This document shows, piece by piece, positions 32,178 to 39,441 of a stretch of DNA of 64,000 nucleotides. Below the pieces are notes generated by a model. It was not told where the DNA came from and ran no database searches. It worked only from the letters and a program-made list of their open reading frames with translations. The DNA comes from Methylobacterium sp. R2-1 (GTDB lineage: Bacteria > Pseudomonadota > Alphaproteobacteria > Rhizobiales > Beijerinckiaceae): assembly GCF_014191355.1 (NCBI RefSeq), contig NZ_JACHWM010000023.1, forward strand, positions 18,584 through 82,583, in the 5' to 3' direction. Made by a program: the position numbers and the translations under genes. The number at the start of each line of letters is the position of its first letter. Position 1 is the first letter of the stretch.

Positions 32178-33656
32178 ATGACGAGCCGAGCGGAAGGTCA
32201 GGCCGGGGCCGCAGCACCCGAGCGCGTCGCTACCGGCACGGTCGTCGAAACCGACATCGCCGCCCGGCTCGACCGCCTGCCCTTCGGCCGCTTCCACACC
32301 CTCGTCATCGTCGCGCTCGGCATCACCTGGGTGCTCGACGGGCTCGAGGTGACCTTGGCCGGCGCCCTCGTCGGCGCGCTACGCAAGGCGCCGATGTCCT
32401 TCACCGAGTTCGACGTCGGCTTGGCCGCGAGTTCCTACCTCGTCGGCGCGGTCGTCGGTGCCGTCGGCTTCGGCTGGCTCACCGACCGGATCGGGCGCAA
32501 GAAACTGTTCTTCATCACGCTGGCCCTCTACCTCGCCGCTACCGCGGCCACGGGCCTGTCGTGGAATATCTGGAGCTTCTGCCTGTTCCGCTTCCTCACG
32601 GGAGCCGGCATCGGCGGCGAGTACACCGCGATCAACTCGACCATCCAGGAGCTGATCCCGGCACGCGTGCGCGGCTGGACCGATCTCGTCATCAACGGCT
32701 CGTTCTGGATCGGCGCGGCGCTCGGCTCCTTCCTGTCGATTGCGCTCTTGCGGCCCGAATGGATCGATCCGGCCTATGGCTGGCGCATCGCCTTCTTCGT
32801 CGGCGGCGGCATCGGCCTCGTCATCCTGCTCCTGCGCACCTGGATCCCCGAGAGCCCGCGCTGGCTCGTCACCCACGGCTACGCCGCGGAGGCCGACCGG
32901 GTGGTGTCGGGTATCGAGAAGCGCTTCACGGATGACGGCATCACCCTGCCCCCGCCCGACGAGACGCGCCGCCTCAAGCTCAAGGTCCGCAGCCACACTC
33001 CGCTCTCGGAGGTCGCCAACGCCCTGTTCGTCACGAACCGGCGCCAGACCATGGTCGGCCTCGCGCTGATGATCGCCCAGGCCTTCTTCTACAACGCGCT
33101 GTTCTTCACCTACGCGCTGGTGCTGGAGCGCTTCTACGACGTGCCCGGCGGCGATGTCGGCTGGTATCTCCTGCCCTTCGCGCTCGGCTCCTTCCTCGGC
33201 CCGCTGCTGCTCGGCCGGCTGTTCGACACGGTGGGCCGGCGCCCGATGATCGCCTTCACCTACGGCATCTCGGCGGTGCTGCTCGTCGTGGTCGGCCTCG
33301 TCTTCCGCGCCGACATGCTCGGCCCCTGGGGCCAGACGGCGGCCTGGATGGGCGTGTTCTTCTTCGCCTCCGCGGCGGCGAGTTCCGCCTATCTCACGGT
33401 GGCCGAAACCTTCCCGCTGGAAATTCGCGCGCTGGCGATCGCCGCCTTCTATGCCATCGGCACCGGCATCGGTGGCGTCTCCGGCCCACTCCTGTTCGGC
33501 TCACTGGTCGAGACCGGCTCGCGCGATCTCGTGTTGGTCGGCTACCTCATCGGCGCCGCCTTGATGGCGGTGGCGGCGGTGGTCGGCGCGATCTGGGGGA
33601 CGGCGGCCGAGGGCAAGTCGCTGGAGGACGTGTCGAAGCCGCTGGCTTCGGCGTGA
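32178..33656 (+). CDS. MFS transporter, sugar/aromatic-acid porter type
   Basis: A 492-residue major facilitator with 12 predicted spans. Family motifs: GWLTDRIGRKKLFFITLAL in the loop between spans 2 and 3, FRFLTGAGIGGEYTAINSTI in span 4, WIPESPRWLVTHG at the central loop and GRLFDTVGRRPMIAF in the second half. The IGGEYTA motif recalls porters for organic or aromatic acids and sugars; the substrate is not predictable. ATG 32178 follows AGGGG. A CCCCTCTCC-family hairpin lies downstream. Confidence 0.88.
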   Translation: MTSRAEGQAGAAAPERVATGTVVETDIAARLDRLPFGRFHTLVIVALGITWVLDGLEVTLAGALVGALRKAPMSFTEFDVGLAASSYLVGAVVGAVGFGWLTDRIGRKKLFFITLALYLAATAATGLSWNIWSFCLFRFLTGAGIGGEYTAINSTIQELIPARVRGWTDLVINGSFWIGAALGSFLSIALLRPEWIDPAYGWRIAFFVGGGIGLVILLLRTWIPESPRWLVTHGYAAEADRVVSGIEKRFTDDGITLPPPDETRRLKLKVRSHTPLSEVANALFVTNRRQTMVGLALMIAQAFFYNALFFTYALVLERFYDVPGGDVGWYLLPFALGSFLGPLLLGRLFDTVGRRPMIAFTYGISAVLLVVVGLVFRADMLGPWGQTAAWMGVFFFASAAASSAYLTVAETFPLEIRALAIAAFYAIGTGIGGVSGPLLFGSLVETGSRDLVLVGYLIGAALMAVAAVVGAIWGTAAEGKSLEDVSKPLASA

Positions 33657-33693
33657 GGGCGCCATGGCCGGTCAATCCGGCTCAGCGCATCCT

Positions 33694-33717
33694 CCTCTCC
33701 CCGCCTGCAGGGAGAGG
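33694..33717. terminator. CCCCTCTCC-family hairpin, copy 2
   Basis: CCTCTCCC (33694-33701) pairs with GGGAGAGG (33710-33717) around eight bases. It is a shorter relative of the hairpins at 28006 and 37079 and lies between the MFS gene and the convergent hypothetical gene. Confidence 0.6.
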
Positions 33718-33764
33718 GGTGGTCCGGCCAGCAGCGAACAACCGACTTCGACGAACCTCAGGTC

Positions 33765-34355
33765 TCACGTCGGCCGGGAGGACGGTACCGAAGCATTCCG
33801 CCGCAGCCAGATCGCCGAGGCCACCGCCAGCGCGTCGAGCGGCAAGGTCACGGCGCCCTGGCGCTTGCCCCAGAGTTCGAGGCCGCCGAAGCCGACGTGG
33901 CGGATCTCCAGCCACGCACCGAACGGGAACACCGTCTCGTTGCCCTCGCCGGGGCCGAAACATTCCTCGAAGGCCAGCGGATCGACCATGATCGCGTCGT
34001 ACTTGGCGAGGTGACTGGCGATCGCGACCTTCGAGCGGAATGGGCCGCGGTCGCGGCGAAACGAGGCGAAGCAGGGCTCGAACTCCGTGAGCGTCACCCA
34101 CAGTTTGCCGCCGATGCGGAGGTAAGGCGGGTTCGGACCCTCGGCGCCGAAATTCTCCAATCCCCAGCCCGCTTCGCTCATCAGCGATTCCGCGAGCGTC
34201 ACGGGTTGGCCGGGCGGGGCAGCGGCCGGCCGCTCATCCACCGCGCCCGGGGGTTCGGCGGGCAGGCCGGGTCCGCTCACAACGTTCTCGACCAAGCCGC
34301 CCGGGTTCGAGCCACTCTGGAGAGAGCCGCTCTCGGTCACGCCACCGTGGATCAT
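33765..34355 (-). CDS. Conserved hypothetical protein
   Basis: A 196-residue protein with no recognised domain. The first 55 or so residues are Gly/Pro/Ser-rich and probably disordered. The rest is compact: LMSEAGWGLENFGAEGPN, LRIGGKLWVTLTEFEPCFAS, KYDAIMVDPLAFEECF and WLEIRHVGFGGLELWGKRQG. No signal peptide or membrane span is seen. ATG 34355 (MIHGGVTESG) is chosen; an ATG 15 codons upstream is possible. It lies upstream of none of its neighbours in an obvious operon. Function unknown. Confidence 0.6.
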   Translation of the reverse strand: MIHGGVTESGSLQSGSNPGGLVENVVSGPGLPAEPPGAVDERPAAAPPGQPVTLAESLMSEAGWGLENFGAEGPNPPYLRIGGKLWVTLTEFEPCFASFRRDRGPFRSKVAIASHLAKYDAIMVDPLAFEECFGPGEGNETVFPFGAWLEIRHVGFGGLELWGKRQGAVTLPLDALAVASAIWLRRNASVPSSRPT

Positions 34356-34453
34356 GCCACGTCCTCGCGCCTGCCGCCGCTCCATGGGAGCGGCCAGCAA
34401 GCATTATTTCTCATTTGTCGCGAGGGGGCGAGCAGTTTCTTTCATGAGGTCGA

Positions 34454-34482
34454 CCGCTGCCCGAAGGAAACGGGTGCAGCGG
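34454..34482 (-). terminator. Hairpin after trcR
   Basis: CCGCTG-CCCG (34454-34463) pairs with CGGG-tg-CAGCGG (34471-34482), a ten-pair stem with a two-base bulge. It lies 17 bases beyond the trcR stop on that gene's strand and is the likely transcript end. Confidence 0.5.
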
Positions 34483-34498
34483 CCCGATCCAGAGAACA

Positions 34499-35200
34499 TT
34501 AGTCCTCGTCGTCCTCGTCGATGCGGCTCATGCCCTTGAGCTTGGCGAAGACCGCGTCGGCGTTGAGATCCTCCTCGTCACGCTCCTCCTCCCGCTCCGC
34601 GGCGGCCGGGGCGGTCGAGACCTCGGTCGGCAGGAGCTTGGCGCCGCCATCCGTCGGCAGCACCGCGGGGCGGTCCTTGGCGGCGCGCTGCACCTCGAAG
34701 TCGAGGTCGATCTGCGAGCAGAGGCCGAGCGTCACCGGATCCATCGGCTGGAGCGAGGCGGAGTTCCAGTGGGTCCGCTCGCGGATCTGCTGGATCGTCG
34801 CCTTGGTGGTGCCGACGAGCCGGATGATCTGCGCGTCCTTCAGCTCGGGATGGTTGCGGATGAGCCAGAGGATCGCGTTCGGTCGATCCTGACGGCGCGA
34901 GAGCGGCGTGTAGCGCGGGCCCTTGGTGGTGCGCTTGACCTCCGGCAGCTTCACCTTCGAAACCGCGACCTTGAGCCGATAATGCGGCGACTTCTGCGCC
35001 TTTTCGATCTCGTCACGGGTAAGCTGGCCGGTGGTGATCGGATCGAGCCCCTTGATGCCCGCGGCGACCTCGCCGTCGGCGATGCCCTTCACCTCGAGCG
35101 GGTGCAGCTTGCAGAAGTCGGCGATCTGCTCGAAGGCGAGCGAGGTATTCTCGACGAGCCACACGGCGGTCGCCTTGGGCATCAGCGGACCTTGGGACAT
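34499..35200 (-). CDS. trcR: Cell-cycle transcriptional regulator TrcR (DUF1013)
   Basis: A 233-residue protein matching DUF1013, found across alphaproteobacteria and named TrcR. The conserved core is MPKATAVWLVENTSLAFEQI, FCKLHPLEVKGIADGEVA, RRQDRPNAILWLIRNHPELK and VGTTKATIQQIRERTHW, two helix-turn-helix-like segments. The C-terminus is acidic (REEERDEEDLNADAVFAKL). The start at 35200 (MSQGPLMPKAT) is chosen because upstream codons are not conserved in type; GGAGC precedes it. A role in cell-cycle gene control is reported for the family; targets here are unknown. Confidence 0.88.
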   Translation of the reverse strand: MSQGPLMPKATAVWLVENTSLAFEQIADFCKLHPLEVKGIADGEVAAGIKGLDPITTGQLTRDEIEKAQKSPHYRLKVAVSKVKLPEVKRTTKGPRYTPLSRRQDRPNAILWLIRNHPELKDAQIIRLVGTTKATIQQIRERTHWNSASLQPMDPVTLGLCSQIDLDFEVQRAAKDRPAVLPTDGGAKLLPTEVSTAPAAAEREEERDEEDLNADAVFAKLKGMSRIDEDDED

Positions 35201-35389
35201 CGGACAAAGCTCCAGGCGGTTTTTCGTGGTTCGCGGCGGGGAAAGGCGCGGGATTCGAAGAAAGGCTCTCCCGCGGCCTCCGGCCCGGTCAGGCCCGAAG
35301 GATCCCATGTCGCGATGAATGAGGGGATTGCCTCTTATACAGGCGGGACCGGGCGTTGCGCAATTGCATTGACCGTCAAGATCCTTCCA

Positions 35390-36280
35390 TCACGCGTCCC
35401 CCAGGGTGGGCACGCGCCCCTCTAAGGCGGGGCGCAGCGGCACGACCTCGGCGGCGACATGGTCCATGAAGGCGCGCACCCGCGCGGCGTGGCGCAGGTC
35501 GGGATGGGTCAGGAGCCAGAGCGTGCCGGCAAGGTCAGGCTCCGGCGCCGAGAGGCGGCGCAGGCGCGCGAGCCGGTCGCCGCGGTAGCAGGGCAGCGGG
35601 CCGATGCCGACGCCCTCGGAGATCGCCTCGCACAGGCCCTGCACGGTGTTGAGGCGCAAAGCCACGCGCTCCGGCCCGGCGCGGGCGGCGACGAAGCGGG
35701 CGAAGAGGCCGCCGGCCACGGCCTCGCTCGGACTGACCCAGTCGGCATCGGCACCGTCCTCCTCCCCCTGTGCCGGCCCGTAGACCGCCCAGGCGATGGT
35801 GGCGAGCCGGCGCCCGACGAGGTTGAGCGGCGGATCGCGGGTGGCGCGCAGCGCCACATCCGCATCGCGGCGTGACAGGTTCAGCGCCTCCTCCGAGACG
35901 AGGAGCTCGATCTGGACCTTCGGGTAGCGCGTCCGGAAGCGGCCGAGCATCGGCATCAGGAAATCGGTGACCAGCGTCGCCGCGGCGGTCACGCGCAGAA
36001 GGCCCGAGGGCGTCTGCGCCCGGTCGGCGACCTCCCGGTCGAAGCGGGTGACCTCCTCCTCCATCCGCGTGGCCGCGGCGGCCATCGCCTCGCCGGCGGG
36101 CGTCGGCACGTAGCCCGAGCGGTGGCGCTCGAACAGGCGCGCGCCGAGCCCCGCCTCGACCGCCGCGAGCCGGCGAAAGGCCGTTGAGGGATTGATGCCG
36201 AGATGCGCGGCAGCCGGCGCCAGCGCCCCCCGCTCGGCGATGGCCCGCACGAGGCGGAACTCGTCCCAGGCCACCGACAC
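35390..36280 (-). CDS. LysR family transcriptional regulator
   Basis: A 296-residue LysR-type regulator. The helix-turn-helix spans about residues 4-63 (LVRAIAERGALAPAAAHLGI, then FRRLAAVEAGLGARLFERHR), followed by an effector domain (TPSGLLRVTAAATLVTDFLM). GTG 36280 is chosen because GAGGAGGA lies seven bases upstream; an ATG ten codons earlier lacks a ribosome site. It is divergent from wrbA with 189 bases between starts, the classic arrangement of a LysR regulator and its target. A TGCAAG-N6-CTTGCA palindrome overlaps its own promoter region. The inducer is unknown. Confidence 0.88.
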   Translation of the reverse strand: MSVAWDEFRLVRAIAERGALAPAAAHLGINPSTAFRRLAAVEAGLGARLFERHRSGYVPTPAGEAMAAAATRMEEEVTRFDREVADRAQTPSGLLRVTAAATLVTDFLMPMLGRFRTRYPKVQIELLVSEEALNLSRRDADVALRATRDPPLNLVGRRLATIAWAVYGPAQGEEDGADADWVSPSEAVAGGLFARFVAARAGPERVALRLNTVQGLCEAISEGVGIGPLPCYRGDRLARLRRLSAPEPDLAGTLWLLTHPDLRHAARVRAFMDHVAAEVVPLRPALEGRVPTLGDA

Positions 36281-36297
36281 CGCGTCGTCCTCCTCGT

Positions 36298-36343
36298 TGC
36301 AAGTCTGCAAGGACGATCTTGCACGACAGGGCGTTTCTGCAAA
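36298..36343. promoter_or_regulatory. Candidate LysR operator between regulator and wrbA
   Basis: A perfect inverted repeat TGCAAG-N6-CTTGCA (36306-36323) has two extra TGCAA half-sites, at 36298-36302 and 36338-36342. LysR proteins bind T-N11-A dyads of this kind as tetramers over adjacent sites. The dyad lies 26 bases upstream of the LysR start codon, fitting autoregulation, and within the shared region ahead of wrbA. Confidence 0.5.
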
Positions 36344-36394
36344 CAGGACGAACCGCCATACTCACCCACGCATTCGACGCTCGGGCCGCCATGG

Positions 36395-36443
36395 GCGCAT
36401 CGTCTTCCGTCCGAGGACGGACATCAGCTTTCGGACGATGCGC
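36395..36443. repeat. Palindrome related to modular repeat subtype A
   Basis: GCGCATCGTC (36395-36404) and GACGATGCGC (36434-36443) are perfect complements. Between them CCGTCC/GGACGG forms a small hairpin. The minus-strand sequence resembles the 31.7 kb element (GCATCGTCCGAAAG at one end, GAAGACGATGCG at the other) but lacks the TAGAGC lead and the GTGG-N3-CCGG centre. It may be a decayed copy or a separate cruciform. It lies 26 bases upstream of wrbA. Confidence 0.55.
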
Positions 36444-36469
36444 CGGGCCCGCGAACAGGAGAGACGACG

Positions 36470-37069
36470 ATGGCGAAGGTTCTGGTGCTCTACTACTCGT
36501 CCTGGGGCCACGTGGAGCAGATGGCCAAGGCCGTGGCCGAGGGCGCTCGCGAGGCCGGGGCCGAGGTCGCGGTCAAGCGCGTGCCGGAACTGGTGCCGGA
36601 AGAGGTGGCCAAACAGTTCCACTACAAGCTCGACCAAGAGGCGCCGTTCGCCACCGTCGAGGAACTGGCCGATTACGACGCGATCATCTTCGGCACGCCG
36701 ACCCGCTACGGCAACATGGCCTCGCAGATGAAGCAGTTCATCGACCAGACCGGCGGCCTCTGGGCCCGGGGCGCACTCGTCGGCAAGGTCGGCTCGGCCT
36801 TCACCTCGACCGCCTCGCAGCACGGCGGACAGGAGACCACGCTGACGAGCTTCCACACCGTGATGTTCCACCACGGCATGGTGGTGGTGGGCCTGCCCTA
36901 CAGCTTCGCGGGCCAGAACGGCGTCGAGCAGGTGAAGGGCAACACCCCCTACGGCGCCACCACGATCGCCGATGGCGACGGCTCGCGTCAGCCCTCCCCG
37001 GTCGAACTCGACGGAGCCCGCTTCCAGGGCCGCCACGTGGCGGGCATTGCGGCCAAGCTCGCGGGTTGA
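36470..37069 (+). CDS. wrbA: NAD(P)H:quinone oxidoreductase WrbA
   Basis: A 199-residue flavodoxin-like enzyme that reduces quinones by two electrons, avoiding semiquinone radicals. MAKVLVLYYSSWGHVEQMAK is the FMN-phosphate loop, FGTPTRYGNMASQMKQFIDQ is the family signature, and GSAFTSTASQHGGQETTL and NTPYGATTIADGDGSRQPS match WrbA throughout. Length equals that of E. coli WrbA. ATG 36470 follows GGAGAG. Divergent from a LysR gene, which may control it in response to quinones or oxidants. A CCCCTCTCC-family hairpin follows. Confidence 0.95.
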   Translation: MAKVLVLYYSSWGHVEQMAKAVAEGAREAGAEVAVKRVPELVPEEVAKQFHYKLDQEAPFATVEELADYDAIIFGTPTRYGNMASQMKQFIDQTGGLWARGALVGKVGSAFTSTASQHGGQETTLTSFHTVMFHHGMVVVGLPYSFAGQNGVEQVKGNTPYGATTIADGDGSRQPSPVELDGARFQGRHVAGIAAKLAG

Positions 37070-37078
37070 GGCAGGTTT

Positions 37079-37106
37079 CCCCTCTCCCCACACGCGGGGA
37101 GAGGGG
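37079..37106. terminator. CCCCTCTCC-family hairpin, copy 3
   Basis: CCCCTCTCCCC (37079-37089) and GGGGAGAGGGG (37096-37106) form a perfect 11-pair stem with a six-base loop. It lies between the convergent wrbA and DsbD-type genes and can end both transcripts. Confidence 0.7.
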
Positions 37107-37128
37107 ATGAGCAGGACTGATCGAGGCC

Positions 37129-39252
37129 CTACTGAGCCGCCGCGACGTTCCTCTGCCCGATGGCGGCGAGCACGGTCCCTTCGGTCAGAATCTGCGGCAG
37201 TACCTGCGCCTCGCCCTGGCCGCGATAGACGAGGTAGAGCGGCACGCCGCTGCGGCCGTGGCGCTCCAAGAGGCGGGTGATCTCCGGGTTCTGGTTGGTC
37301 CAGTCGCCCTTCAGGTACACCACCTGCCCTGCCCGGAACGCCGCCTGCACGCCGTCTCGGGCGAGCACCGTGCGCTCGTTGACCTGGCAGGTGATGCACC
37401 ACGCCGCCGTCATGTCCACGAACACCGTCCGTCCCTCGGCCCTGAGCGCGTCGAGGCGGGCCTGCGTGAACGCCTCCTCGCCCTGTGCCAGCGCGGCGTT
37501 GCGTGCGGAGGCGCGGTCGCCGTCGAGGACGGCGACGAGGCCGAGCGCTGCCGCGAGTGCCGCGACGGCCGCCATGCGACCGAAGCCGGTGCCGAGCCGG
37601 CCCGCTCCGCGCGCCCGTTCCCAGGCCCAGGCAGCGAGCGCCACGAGCACGAGACCGGTGAGCCCCGCGAGCAGCCCGTTGGGCCCGACCTGCTGCGCCA
37701 GCACCCAGACGAGCCACGCCACCGTGCCGTAGACGGGGAAGGCGAGCGCACCCTTCAGCACGTCCATCCAGGCGCCGGGCCGCGGCAGCAGGCGAAGCGC
37801 CTGCGGAAACAGCGTCAGCGCCAGGAATGGCAGGGCGAGCCCGAGGCCGAGGCTCGCGAACACGATGAGCGCGGCGAGCGGCGATTGCGTCAGCGCAAAG
37901 CCCACCGCCGCTCCCATGAACGGCGCCGTGCACGGGGTCGCGACCAGGGTCGCCAGCACGCCGGTGAAGAACGAGCCCTGGTAGCCCGCCCGCCGCGTCA
38001 GGCCATCGCCGAGCCCGACGATCCCGCCGCCGAGATGCACCGCTCCCGACAGACTCAGGCCCATGGCGAACAGCCCGTAGGCGAGGAGGGCCACCACCAC
38101 CGGCGACTGGAGCTGGAAGCCCCAGCCGATCCCGGCGCCCCCCGCCTTCAACGCGATCAGGAGCCCGGCGAGCCCGAGGAAGCTCGCGAGCACGCCCGCG
38201 GTGTAGGCAAGCCCGTGCAGCCGCACGCGGGTGGCGGATTCGCCCGCCTGTCGCACGAGGCTCAGCACCTTGATCGAGAGGACGGGGAAGACGCAGGGCA
38301 TCAGGTTGAGGAGGAGGCCGCCGATGAGCGCCAGCCCCGCGGCGCTCCACAGCGTCAGGCTCTCGTCCTCCGGCGCGGGCAGCACCTCGGGCGCGGTGGG
38401 AACGGCAGCGGCGGTCGTCGGTGCGGGGGTGGGCTCAGGTCCGAGGGCGTAGGCCCGGCGCGCGCCGTCGTCGGTGAAGGCGAGCACGCCGGCGAGCGTC
38501 TCGGGCGGCTGCCCCGTATCGCCCGGGGTCAGGGTGAGGTGCAGGCCGGCGGCATCGACGGTCAAATCCTGCAGGGCGGCATTGTCGAGAGCGCCTTCCG
38601 AATAGGGAAAGAAAGCAGCCTCGGTCACGCCCGCGAGGCCCGGCCGGTCGAGATGCAGCACCAGCCGGTCGCCCTCGCGGGTGGTGCGGACGGGGCCGGG
38701 CACGGCCTCGGGGAGGGCGGCGCGGGCGCGGGCGAACAGGGCGGCCTGTCCCGAGGCCGGCGCCGCGGAGGCCGCCACCGGCACGTCGAGGCTCAGCTCC
38801 GCCGAGCCCGGAATGCAGATCTCCTCGCAGACGAGGTAGGACAGCGTGCCGGAGAGCCGCACCGTTTCGCCGACCCTGGCGCTCTCGGGCACGGTGAGCG
38901 GCACCAGCAGGGTGACGGCGCCCTCGTAGCCGAAATTCATCAGGGTCTGGACCGGGATGCGCTCCGGGACCGGCCACTGCACCGGGCCGACCGAGAATTC
39001 GGCGGGCAGACGCCAGACCATCTCCGGCGGCAGGCCGGAATCGCCGGGATTGCGCCAGTAGACGTGCCAGCCCGGCTTCATCGCCATGTGCAGGCCGAGC
39101 GTCACGGTACGACCGGGGACCAGCGCCTCGCTCTCGGCGACGAGGCTCGCGCGCACGAGATCCTTGGCCTTCGCGGCCGTCATCACCCCCTGCGCCCCGG
39201 CAAGGCCAGGGGCGGCAAGCGTCAGGAGGAGGACGAGGAGGAGACGGAGCAT
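37129..39252 (-). CDS. DsbD-family thiol:disulfide interchange protein
   Basis: A 707-residue membrane protein that would carry electrons from cytoplasmic thioredoxin to periplasmic substrates. After a signal peptide (residues 1-21) comes a periplasmic domain with LVCEEICIPGSAEL, a pair of cysteines as in DsbD-alpha/ScsB-like domains. The eight-span middle domain has both redox cysteines in LNLMPCVFPVLSIKVL and VATPCTAPFMGAAVG. The C-terminal thioredoxin domain has the active site WCITC near residue 620. Large periplasmic size and the VCEEIC motif favour the ScsB-like branch. Convergent with wrbA; no ScsC or DsbC gene is adjacent. Confidence 0.9.
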   Translation of the reverse strand: MLRLLLVLLLTLAAPGLAGAQGVMTAAKAKDLVRASLVAESEALVPGRTVTLGLHMAMKPGWHVYWRNPGDSGLPPEMVWRLPAEFSVGPVQWPVPERIPVQTLMNFGYEGAVTLLVPLTVPESARVGETVRLSGTLSYLVCEEICIPGSAELSLDVPVAASAAPASGQAALFARARAALPEAVPGPVRTTREGDRLVLHLDRPGLAGVTEAAFFPYSEGALDNAALQDLTVDAAGLHLTLTPGDTGQPPETLAGVLAFTDDGARRAYALGPEPTPAPTTAAAVPTAPEVLPAPEDESLTLWSAAGLALIGGLLLNLMPCVFPVLSIKVLSLVRQAGESATRVRLHGLAYTAGVLASFLGLAGLLIALKAGGAGIGWGFQLQSPVVVALLAYGLFAMGLSLSGAVHLGGGIVGLGDGLTRRAGYQGSFFTGVLATLVATPCTAPFMGAAVGFALTQSPLAALIVFASLGLGLALPFLALTLFPQALRLLPRPGAWMDVLKGALAFPVYGTVAWLVWVLAQQVGPNGLLAGLTGLVLVALAAWAWERARGAGRLGTGFGRMAAVAALAAALGLVAVLDGDRASARNAALAQGEEAFTQARLDALRAEGRTVFVDMTAAWCITCQVNERTVLARDGVQAAFRAGQVVYLKGDWTNQNPEITRLLERHGRSGVPLYLVYRGQGEAQVLPQILTEGTVLAAIGQRNVAAAQ

Positions 39253-39441
39253 CGATCTGTTTCCGAGCGGCCCGGTGCCCCCGCCCCCATGTGGATGGTG
39301 CGACCCCGGGCAACCCGAGACCGCGGAGGGAGAATACGACGGTCGGGCCGGAGCGGGCCGGCTGGCATCAGCGCACGCTCTATAGCAGACCTGCTCCGCC
39401 CCGTGAGCCGCACGGCCCCGCGGCCTCGAACCGCGCCTTCT

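Noticed and set aside
34290..34320. tRNA-like TTCGAG segment
   Set aside because: An isolated T-loop-like string inside a protein gene, with no acceptor or anticodon arm around it.
28000..37110. CRISPR array made of the CCCCTCTCC copies
   Set aside because: Copies are kilobases apart, differ in length and lie between unrelated genes; there are no regular spacers or cas genes.
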